DNA from: Streptomyces zhihengii
Lineage (GTDB): Bacteria; Actinomycetota; Actinomycetes; Streptomycetales; Streptomycetaceae
Direction: 5' to 3'
Assembly (NCBI RefSeq): GCF_016919245.1
Contig: NZ_JAFEJA010000002.1
Span: forward strand, 684,501-748,500
DNA length: 64,000 nt
Every line of letters starts with the position of its first letter. Position 1 is the stretch's first letter. Of the stretch, positions 58,477 to 64,000 are shown in pieces. The position numbers and the translations under genes are program-made. The notes below the pieces were generated by a model that saw nothing but the letters and a program-made list of their open reading frames with translations, did no database searches and was not told the origin of the DNA.

Positions 58477-59712
58477 ATGGAACTGCAGCGGGGCCCCGCA
58501 GGAGGTGGCCCGCCCCGCCACCGGGAAGGGCCACCGCTGCTGCGGCGGTGGGAGGAGCGGCGCGACCCCCGCCGGATCCCCTGGGTGTCGACGCTCGTGC
58601 TGGCCGTCGTCGTGATGGTCGGCAGCGGCTTCGCCGCCGAGGGCCAGGAGGCCACCCGGGAGCCGCTCGACGTCTTCGCCCGTGTCCTGCTCCTGGCGGG
58701 CCCGGCGCTGCTGTTGCTGCGCAACCGGTACCCGGTGCCCGTGGTCTTCGGTGTGTGCGGCGTCGCGCTGGTGTACCTGTCCGCCGGGTACCCGTACGGG
58801 CCGGTGTTCCTGACGGTGGCCGTCGCCTGCTTCGCGGCCGTCGTCGCCGGACGCCGCCGGGCCGCCTGGTGGGCGGTCGGGCTGCTGTGGGCCGGGCATC
58901 TGCTCGTCGCGCACTGGCTCTACGCCTGGCTGCCCCCGGCGGGGGACCGGGCCGCGCCGTGGGGCCAGGAGGTCGCGGTCACCGCCTGGGTGGCCGCCGT
59001 GCTGGCCGCCTCCGAGCTGGCCCGCGTGCGGCGGGAGGTCAGCGCCCGGGAGCGCGAGGAGCGGGAGGCCGCCGAACGCCGCCGCGCCGACGAGGAGCGG
59101 CTGCGGATCGCCCGGGAGCTGCACGACGTCCTCGCCCACTCCATCGCCGTGATCAACGTGCAGGCGGGCGTGGGCCTGACGCTCCTCGACGACGACCCCG
59201 AGCAGGCCAGGGCCGCGCTGACGACCATCCGGGCGGCGAGCAAGGAGGCCCTGGGGGAGGTGCGCCAGGTGCTGGACCGGCTGCGGTCGCCCGGCGAGGC
59301 GCCCAGGGCTCCCGCGCCCGGGCTGGACCGGCTGCCCGAGCTGGTCGAGCAGGCAGCGGCGGCGGGTCTGGCCGTCACGGTCGAGCGGACGGGCGAGGAG
59401 GCCCCCGCGCTGTCGCCGGGCGCGGATCTGGCCGCGTTCCGCATCGTCCAGGAGGCGCTCACCAACGTGGTGCGCCATTCCGGCTCCCGGACGGCGCGGG
59501 TCGCGATCGCCCGCACGCCCGGCCGCCTGGTGCTGCGGGTCGACGACGAGGGGCCCGCCACCGGGTCGGACGCCGGAGGCAGCGGCAACGGGCTCGCCGG
59601 CATGCGGGAGCGGGCCGCCGCGCTGGGCGGCACCGTCGAGGCGGGCACCCGGCCGGACGGCGGTTTCCGGGTCCGGGCCGAACTGCCCCTGCGGAGCGAG
59701 GAGGAGACATGA
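58477..59712 (+). CDS. Sensor histidine kinase (NarL/DesK-type)
   Basis: A 411-residue kinase. The N-terminus (residues ~35-160) has about five hydrophobic helices (VSTLVLAVVVMVGSGFA, VLLLAGPALLLLRNRYPVPVVFGVCGVALVYLSAG, FLTVAVACFAAVVAG, AWWAVGLLWAGHLL, VTAWVAAVLAASEL), then a coiled coil (VSAREREEREAAERRRADEERL). The HisKA_3 phosphoacceptor is in ARELHDVLAHSIAVINVQAG. The HATPase domain follows: FRIVQEALTNVVRHS (N box), VDDEGP, GNGLAGMRERAAALGG. ATG 58477 is preferred over GTG 58468. It overlaps the response regulator start as ATGA. Confidence 0.93.
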   Translation: MELQRGPAGGGPPRHREGPPLLRRWEERRDPRRIPWVSTLVLAVVVMVGSGFAAEGQEATREPLDVFARVLLLAGPALLLLRNRYPVPVVFGVCGVALVYLSAGYPYGPVFLTVAVACFAAVVAGRRRAAWWAVGLLWAGHLLVAHWLYAWLPPAGDRAAPWGQEVAVTAWVAAVLAASELARVRREVSAREREEREAAERRRADEERLRIARELHDVLAHSIAVINVQAGVGLTLLDDDPEQARAALTTIRAASKEALGEVRQVLDRLRSPGEAPRAPAPGLDRLPELVEQAAAAGLAVTVERTGEEAPALSPGADLAAFRIVQEALTNVVRHSGSRTARVAIARTPGRLVLRVDDEGPATGSDAGGSGNGLAGMRERAAALGGTVEAGTRPDGGFRVRAELPLRSEEET

Positions 59713-60373
59713 TCCGGGTGGTGCTGGCGGACGACCAGGCCCTGGTGCGGGCGGGATTCCGGGCACTGCTCGGCGCCCAGCCCGACATCGAGGTCGCCGG
59801 GGAGGCGCCGGACGGGGGCGAAGCGGTGCGCCTGGTCGGGGAGCTGCGCCCCGACGTGGTGCTGATGGACATCCGGATGCCGGTCCTCGACGGGCTGGAG
59901 GCGACCCGCAGGATCACGGGCGACGCGCGGCTGTCCGCGGTGAAGGTGGTCATGCTCACCACCTTCGAGCTGGACGAGTACGTCTTCGAGGCGATCCGCT
60001 CGGGCGCCTCCGGTTTCCTGGTCAAGGACACCGAGCCCGGGGAACTGCTGCGCGCCGTGCGGGCGGTGACGGAGGGCGACGCGCTGCTGTCGCCCGGGGT
60101 GACCCGGCGGTTGATCGCGGAGTTCGCGGCCCGCTCCCGGGCTCCCGCCGGCGCGGCGCCCCTCGCCGGTCTGACCGAACGCGAGCGCGAGGTCATGGCG
60201 CTGGTCGGCATGGGCCTGTCGGCGAGGAGATCGCCCGCCGCCTGGTCGTCAGCCCGCTCACCGCGAAGACCCACGTCAGCCGGACGATGGTGAAGCTCGG
60301 CGCCCGCGACCGCGCCCAACTGGTCGTGCTGGCCTACGAGTCCGGCCTGGTCCGCCCGGGGTGGCTCGGCTGA
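59709..60373 (+). pseudogene. NarL/LuxR-type response regulator with a -1 frameshift in the HTH domain
   Basis: The receiver domain is intact: MIRVVLADDQALVRAGF, phosphoacceptor Asp in DVVLMDIRMPVLDGLEA (residue ~54), Thr in VVMLTTF and Lys in GFLVKDTEPGEL. The LuxR HTH begins LTEREREVMALVGMGLS, but one base is missing at about 60219-60225 (CTGTCGGCGAGGAG). Read as is, the protein ends after a scrambled tail at 60293. In the +1-corrected frame it continues EEIARRLVVSPLTAKTHVSRTMVKLGARDRAQLVVLAYESGLVRPGWLG to the stop at 60373, a normal 221-residue NarL protein. It is either a real loss of DNA binding or a sequencing error in a G/C run. It overlaps the kinase gene by 4 nt. Confidence 0.9.
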
Positions 60374-60411
60374 CCCCTGGTACCGGAGCCGCCCGGGGTG
60401 GCTCGGCTGAG
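60353..60411. repeat. Direct repeat duplicating the 3' end of the response regulator gene
   Basis: CGCCCGGGGTGGCTCGGCTGA occurs at 60353-60373, where it encodes the last residues RPGWLG and stop of the regulator in its correct frame, and again at 60391-60411. Spacing is 38 bp, and a degraded third copy may follow (CGGCCCGGGGGGCC). Confidence 0.8.
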
Positions 60412-60454
60412 CCCCCGGCGCCGGAGCGGCCCGGGGGGCCGGAGGCCCCGGGGC

Positions 60455-60808
60455 TCAGGCGCCGTGCGGTCGTGCGGTGTGCGCGGGGCGGCCCGTGTCG
60501 CCGAGCAGCCGGACGAACATGCCCAGCGCGCACGCCTGGATCAGCACCGCCGCCACCAGCGCCGGATAGAGGAACGCCGCCGATTCCGCGACCCCCTCGC
60601 CGAACAGCGTCCCGAGGGCCATCAGCCCGAAGATCGCCGGCGCGGCCAGCAGGAACAGCCAGATCCCGGCCATCGACGCGTCGTCGTGGTGGACGAACGC
60701 GGTGTCGACGGCGACGAAGACGGCCGCCGCGGCGACCAGCCCCAGATAGATCCGGGAGGCGAGGTTGCCGAAGGTCAGTCGTACGAGCGCGGTCAGTCGG
60801 GCGTTCAT
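60455..60808 (-). CDS. SCO4225-like small membrane protein
   Basis: A 117-residue protein with four hydrophobic helices: ASRIYLGLVAAAAVFVAVDTAFV, MAGIWLFLLAAPAIFGLMALGTLF, AAFLYPALVAAVLIQACALGMFVRLL. MNARLTALVRLTFGNLASRIYLGL matches the SCO4225-family N-terminus as I recall it. ATG 60808 is chosen because GGGGGAGA lies 6 nt upstream; an ATG at 60841 is an alternative. Function is unknown. A 13-bp-arm palindrome lies 53 bp upstream and the gene converges on the response regulator, so control by that two-component system is plausible. Confidence 0.82.
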   Translation of the reverse strand: MNARLTALVRLTFGNLASRIYLGLVAAAAVFVAVDTAFVHHDDASMAGIWLFLLAAPAIFGLMALGTLFGEGVAESAAFLYPALVAAVLIQACALGMFVRLLGDTGRPAHTARPHGA

Positions 60809-60860
60809 GGCCGTCTCCCCCATGGTCGTGGTGCTTTCCATGGTGCGCCCGTCCGGGTGA

Positions 60861-60890
60861 ACGCGCCTGAGTACGGCTACTCAGGCGCGT
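60861..60890. promoter_or_regulatory. Palindrome with 13-bp arms (ACGCGCCTGAGTA-N4-TACTCAGGCGCGT)
   Basis: 60861-60873 is the exact reverse complement of 60878-60890, spacer CGGC. It lies 53 bp upstream of the SCO4225-like start and 25 bp after the MFS stop (both minus strand). It could be a terminator for the MFS gene or an operator; the core CTGAGTACGGCTACTCAG shares GAGTACG with the palindrome at 58397. Confidence 0.7.
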
Positions 60891-60914
60891 GCCGGCCGGC
60901 TCCGGAGCCCGTGC

Positions 60915-62201
60915 TCAGCCGTGCCCGACGGCCGCCCGGGCGGGCTCCGCGTTGCCGGGGAGCGGCTCGTGACGGGTCACCTCGGCGCCCGGGGCGGAGG
61001 CGTGCCGTGCCGCGTACGCGATCACCGCGGCGCCGCCGGCCAGCAGCGCGACCGTGGTGAGCGCGGCCGGCAGGGAGAACCAGTCGGCGAGGAAGCCGAT
61101 CGCGGGCGGGCCGAGCAGCATGCCGCCGTAGCCGAGCGTGGACGCCGCCGCGACACCGGCGGGACCGGCCAGGGCGCCCGCCCTGCCGACGGCCACGGGG
61201 AAGATGTTGGCGAGTCCGAGCCCGGCGACGGCGAACCCGGCGAGGGCCGCCCACACCGTGGGGGCCAGCGCGCCGAGCAGCATGCCCGCGGCGGCGGTGG
61301 CGCCGCCCAGGACGAGGGTGCGGGTCTGGCCCAGCCGCTCCAGCAGCAGCGTGCCGCTGAGCCGGCCGGCGGTCATCGCCAGGGCGAAGAGCGAGTAGCC
61401 GGCGGCGGCGACACCGGGGTGCGCGTGGAGGTCCTGCTCCAGGTGGAGCGCGCTCCAGTCGGCCATCGCCCCCTCCCCGTACGCGGTGCACAGCGCGATC
61501 ACACCGAAGAGCACCACGAGCCTGCGGGTGCGCCCGGTGAGCCGGGCCGGTGCGGAGGTGCCGCCGGGCGACGCCTCGGGGGCGGTCGTGCGGTGGGCCA
61601 GCAGGGCCGGGGCCGCGAGCGCGGTGACGGCGAGGCCGGCGACGGTGAGCGCCAGCAGGTGGACGGTGGGGGACAGGCCGCCCGCCACCAGCCCGCCGAG
61701 CCCCGCGCCGACCATGCCGCCGAGGCTGAACGCCGCGTGGAACCCGGGCATCACGGGCCGTCGCAGCGCCGCCACCAGGTCGACGGCCGCGCTGTTCATC
61801 GCCACGTTGATGCCGCCGTAGGCGGCGCCGAAGACCAGGAGCACCAGGCCGAGCGCGAGCGCCGAGTGGGTCAGCGGGGGCAGCGCCATGCTCAGCGAGA
61901 GCAGCACGGCGCTGCACACCGTCACGGCGGGGCTGCCGTAGCGGCGGCACAGCCGGCCGGTGAGGGTCATGGTGACGACGGCGCCGGCGGAGACGCCGAG
62001 CAGCGCGAGACCGAGGTCGCTCGCGGAGGCGCCGGTCTGCTCCTTGATGGCGGGGATCCGGACGACCCAGCCGGCGAAGAGGAAGCCGTCGAGGGCGAAG
62101 AAGACGGTGAGGGCGATGCGGACGCGGGACAGGGAGGTGGAGGCGGTGTTTCCGCCGGGGCCCCCCGGAACGGCCGTCCGTAGTTTGTTTAGAAGCGGCA
62201 C
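60915..62201 (-). CDS. MFS transporter
   Basis: A 428-residue protein with about twelve hydrophobic helices in two halves. The MFS loop motif appears as GRLCRRYGSPAV (between helices 2 and 3), and GRLSGTLLLERLGQ marks the equivalent point in the second half. VRIALTVFFALDGFLFAGWVVRIPAIKEQTGAS is typical of the YbjJ/FucP-like group of sugar or drug MFS proteins. GTG 62201 is chosen because a promoter places the transcript start on it (leaderless) and no ribosome site is present. It diverges from a ROK repressor, suggesting that a sugar is the substrate or inducer. Confidence 0.92.
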   Translation of the reverse strand: MPLLNKLRTAVPGGPGGNTASTSLSRVRIALTVFFALDGFLFAGWVVRIPAIKEQTGASASDLGLALLGVSAGAVVTMTLTGRLCRRYGSPAVTVCSAVLLSLSMALPPLTHSALALGLVLLVFGAAYGGINVAMNSAAVDLVAALRRPVMPGFHAAFSLGGMVGAGLGGLVAGGLSPTVHLLALTVAGLAVTALAAPALLAHRTTAPEASPGGTSAPARLTGRTRRLVVLFGVIALCTAYGEGAMADWSALHLEQDLHAHPGVAAAGYSLFALAMTAGRLSGTLLLERLGQTRTLVLGGATAAAGMLLGALAPTVWAALAGFAVAGLGLANIFPVAVGRAGALAGPAGVAAASTLGYGGMLLGPPAIGFLADWFSLPAALTTVALLAGGAAVIAYAARHASAPGAEVTRHEPLPGNAEPARAAVGHG

Positions 62202-62206
62202 AAACT
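62182..62206. promoter_or_regulatory. ROK/XylR-like operator AGTTTGT-N11-ACAAACT
   Basis: Perfect 7-bp arms (62182-62188 and 62200-62206) with an 11-bp spacer. The half-site AGTTTGTTT resembles that of the ROK repressor XylR. It covers the start of the MFS transcript. The divergent ROK regulator is the natural candidate to bind it. Confidence 0.7.
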
Positions 62207-62207
62207 C

Positions 62208-62237
62208 AGGATAGGGGCTGGAGCCCTTCCGGTACAA
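62208..62237 (-). promoter_or_regulatory. MFS promoter giving a leaderless transcript
   Basis: On the minus strand, TTGTAC (62237-62232), 18-bp spacer, TATCCT (62213-62208). The GTG at 62201 follows the -10 by 6 nt, so transcription should start at or very near the start codon. Confidence 0.65.
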
Positions 62238-62278
62238 GGCGGCGGAGGGGCCTGACGGATCATGGGAGACTCGCCTTC

Positions 62279-63493
62279 ATGAACGGCAAGGTGACGTCCA
62301 CCCGGACGAGACTGGAGAGAGGCCGCAGCGCGCTCGGCCCCGCCCTGGAACTGGTTCACACGGGACGCGCCCCCACGCGTGCCGTGCTCACGGCCGAACT
62401 GGGCGTCACCCGCGCCACCGCCGGCGCCGTCGCCGCCGAACTGGAGGCGCTCGGCCTCATCCGCGTCGACTCCCGCCCGGGGGCCGCCGCCGGCTCCCAG
62501 GGCAGGCCCTCCCACCGGCTCGCCGTCGACGAGAACGGGCCCGTCGTCCTCGCCGCCCAGGTGCACGCCGACGGATTCCGGGCGTCCCTCGTCGGCCTCG
62601 GCGGCCGCACCGTGGCCACCGCCCCCGGCGCGACCACCGTCCAGGCCGACCCGGCGCAGGTCCTCGGCGAGGTCGTCACCGCCGGGGCCGAGCTGCTGCG
62701 CGCGAGCGGACGGCGCTGTGTCGGCGCCGGGCTGGCCGTCCCGTCGGCCGTGGCCGAACCGGAGGGCACGGCCCTCAATCCCCTGCACCTCGCCTGGCCG
62801 GCCGGGGCGCCCGTGCGCGACATCTTCGCCGAGCAGGTCGCCGCCGCCGGCATCACCGGCCCCGCCTTCACCGGCAACGACGTCAACCTCGCCGCCCTCG
62901 CCGAGCACCGCCACGGCGCCGGGCGCGGCGCCCAGCACCTGCTCTGCGTCGCCACCGGGCACCGCGGCGTCGGCGGCGCGCTCGTGCTCGACGGACGGCT
63001 GCACAGCGGCAGTTCGGGCCTGGCGCTGGAGGTCGGCCACCTCACCGTCAGCCCCGAGGGCCGGCCCTGCCACTGCGGCAGCCGCGGCTGCCTCGACGTC
63101 GAGGCCGACCCGCTCGCCTTCCTCACGGCCGCCGGACGCGACCCGGGCCCCGAGGTGTCCCTCCTCCAGCAGGCCCGGGACATGCTGCGCGCCGAGTACG
63201 GCGACCCGGGCGTGCGCACCGCCGCCGAGGCGCTGATCGACCGCCTCGGCCTCGGCCTCGCCGGACTGGTGAACATCCTCAACCCGGACCGCATCATCCT
63301 CGGCGGCCTCCACCGCGAGCTGCTGGAGGCCGACCCGGAGCGGCTGCGGGCGGTCGTCGCCGACCGCAGCCTGTGGGGGCGCAGCGGGGGAGTGCCGATC
63401 CTGCCCTGCACGCTCGACCACAACAGCCTGGTGGGCGCGGCCGAGCTGGCCTGGCAGCCGGTCCTCGACGACCCGCTGGCCGCCCTCGCCTGA
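62279..63493 (+). CDS. ROK-family transcriptional repressor
   Basis: A 404-residue ROK protein with an N-terminal winged HTH (residues ~18-72: ALGPALELVHTGRAPTRAVLTAELGVTRATAGAVAAELEALGLI), then a sugar-kinase-like ROK domain: VVLAAQVHADGFRASLVGLGG, FTGNDVNLAALAEHRHGAG (catalytic-type Asp), VATGHRGVGGALVLDGRLHSGSSGLALEVGHL, and the zinc site CHCGSRGCLDVE. It resembles NagC/XylR/Mlc. ATG 62279 has GGGAGA ~10 nt upstream. It diverges from an MFS transporter with a XylR-like inverted repeat between, so it probably represses that gene until a sugar binds. Confidence 0.95.
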   Translation: MNGKVTSTRTRLERGRSALGPALELVHTGRAPTRAVLTAELGVTRATAGAVAAELEALGLIRVDSRPGAAAGSQGRPSHRLAVDENGPVVLAAQVHADGFRASLVGLGGRTVATAPGATTVQADPAQVLGEVVTAGAELLRASGRRCVGAGLAVPSAVAEPEGTALNPLHLAWPAGAPVRDIFAEQVAAAGITGPAFTGNDVNLAALAEHRHGAGRGAQHLLCVATGHRGVGGALVLDGRLHSGSSGLALEVGHLTVSPEGRPCHCGSRGCLDVEADPLAFLTAAGRDPGPEVSLLQQARDMLRAEYGDPGVRTAAEALIDRLGLGLAGLVNILNPDRIILGGLHRELLEADPERLRAVVADRSLWGRSGGVPILPCTLDHNSLVGAAELAWQPVLDDPLAALA

Positions 63494-63508
63494 CCGCTCC
63501 CCCCACGT

Positions 63509-63527
63509 GCCCGCGCCCGGCGCGGGC
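63509..63527 (+). terminator. Hairpin terminator after the ROK gene
   Basis: GCCCGCGC (63509-63516) and GCGCGGGC (63520-63527), loop CCG, 16 nt after the ROK stop. Confidence 0.55.
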
Positions 63528-63585
63528 CACCCGTCCGGCGCAGCGGCGGCGGAACGCGGGGCCCGTACCGGGTAGTCGAGGCCGT

Positions 63586-64000
63586 ATGACCGAGACACCG
63601 TCCGGCCCGCGGCGCATGCAACGGTTCGAGGAGCTGCACCGCAGGGTGGCCGAGTCACCGGCCGGACTCGCGTGGAACCGGGGCCGGGAGATGGAGCTGA
63701 TGCACCGGGCGATGGGCTTCGCCGCGCTCGGCTTCCTCACCCTCGTCCCGCTGCTCGTCGTCGTCGCGGCCGCCGACCCGGTCAGCGCCCAGGGGTTCGC
63801 GCGCTGGCTCGTGCAGGCCCTCGGTGTCTCGAAGGAGTCCCAGCAGGAGGTCGAGGAACTGTTCGGCATGCCCGGACAGGCGCTCCAGCGCACCACCGCG
63901 TTCGGTCTGGCCGCACTGGCCGTGTTCGGCCTGACCTTCGGGTCCGCCGTGCAGACGGGCTACGAGAAGGTGTGGGACCTCCCCACGGCGCGCTGGCACA
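63586..64000 (+). CDS. YihY/BrkB-family membrane protein, 5' part (cut by window end)
   Basis: An open frame from ATG 63586 runs off the window (138 residues seen). MTETPSGPRRMQRFEELHRRVAESPAGLAWNRGREMELMHRAMGFAALGFLTLVPLLVVVAAADP is followed by a helical soluble stretch (FARWLVQALGVSKESQQEVEELFG) and another hydrophobic helix (FGLAALAVFGLTFGSAVQTGYEKVWDLP). This is the start of the YihY/virulence factor BrkB fold (once misannotated as RNase BN). Function in actinomycetes is unknown. No strong ribosome site is visible. Confidence 0.85.
   Translation, partial: MTETPSGPRRMQRFEELHRRVAESPAGLAWNRGREMELMHRAMGFAALGFLTLVPLLVVVAAADPVSAQGFARWLVQALGVSKESQQEVEELFGMPGQALQRTTAFGLAALAVFGLTFGSAVQTGYEKVWDLPTARWH

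Noticed and set aside
59709..60293. The truncated response regulator as a deliberate short variant
   Set aside because: The sequence after the shift point still encodes a perfect HTH in the next frame, so a recent frameshift or sequencing error is the better explanation.

Overview
The window is very GC-rich, has strong third-position GC bias, many GTG starts, and gene families typical of streptomycetes (SARP regulator, DUF1707, DUF4247, DUF2617, DUF5134, SCO4225-like, a cysteine-type leader peptide, and DasR- and DmdR/IdeR-like operator sequences). It reads as a piece of a Streptomyces (or close relative) chromosome. No rRNA, tRNA or CRISPR array was seen. The assignments come from reading the sequence and recognising families. 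No database search was run.

Region 1 (1-12.2 kb, perhaps to 14.4 kb) is the right-hand end of a type I polyketide biosynthetic cluster. A modular PKS entering from the left ends KR-ACP-KS-AT-KR-ACP plus a C-terminal docking helix region and has no thioesterase. It is followed by a DUF1707 protein, a SARP activator and an acyl-CoA carboxylase beta subunit (both on the minus strand), and an operon of a KAS III-like enzyme, a discrete ACP and a KAS II-like enzyme. The carboxylase, KAS III, ACP and KAS II look like a small set that builds a special acyl starter or extender unit. An acyl-CoA oxidase follows and may or may not belong to the cluster.

Region 2 (14.5-51.4 kb) looks like conserved streptomycete chromosome. 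In order it holds: an iron-box controlled siderophore-interacting flavoprotein; a DUF2617-DUF4247-DUF350-membrane aminopropyltransferase operon; a HAD phosphatase; an AsnC regulator; a FUSC transporter; a lactonase-fold protein behind a DasR-like site; a CbiX-like protein; a GlcNAc-kinase-like protein; uracil-DNA glycosylase; a BNR-repeat protein; a YqjM-type ene-reductase diverging from an ArsR regulator over twin operators; a DUF305/LVIVD divergent pair; a TetR regulator; a PAP2 phosphatase; an M56 peptidase with DUF5134; a GNAT acetyltransferase; a glycerophosphodiesterase; the DUF6421-SDR-threonine aldolase operon; a transglutaminase-like protein; an acyltransferase; a thioredoxin; a leader peptide with a flavin reductase; EtfB and EtfA; a DUF6986 aldolase-like protein; a LacI/ROK divergent pair; and an AAA-NUDIX fusion.

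Region 3 (51.4-52.8 kb) is a mobile-element scar. An intact IS630-family element sits directly against a 202-bp MITE-like element. The transposase stop codon is completed by the TA target duplication plus the first base of the MITE. The MITE's other terminal repeat supplies the last codons and stop of the neighbouring metallo-beta-lactamase-fold gene.

Region 4 (52.8-64 kb) returns to chromosomal genes: an M20 dipeptidase, a geranylgeranyl-reductase-family enzyme, a deazaflavin-dependent oxidoreductase diverging from a TetR regulator, a sensor kinase with a frameshifted NarL-type response regulator, an SCO4225-like membrane protein, an MFS transporter diverging from a ROK repressor, and the start of a YihY/BrkB membrane protein. 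The TetR intergenic region carries three palindromic operators and a nine-unit array of 19-bp repeats. Several genes have tandem duplications at their 3' ends, and most convergent pairs are separated by long perfect hairpins.
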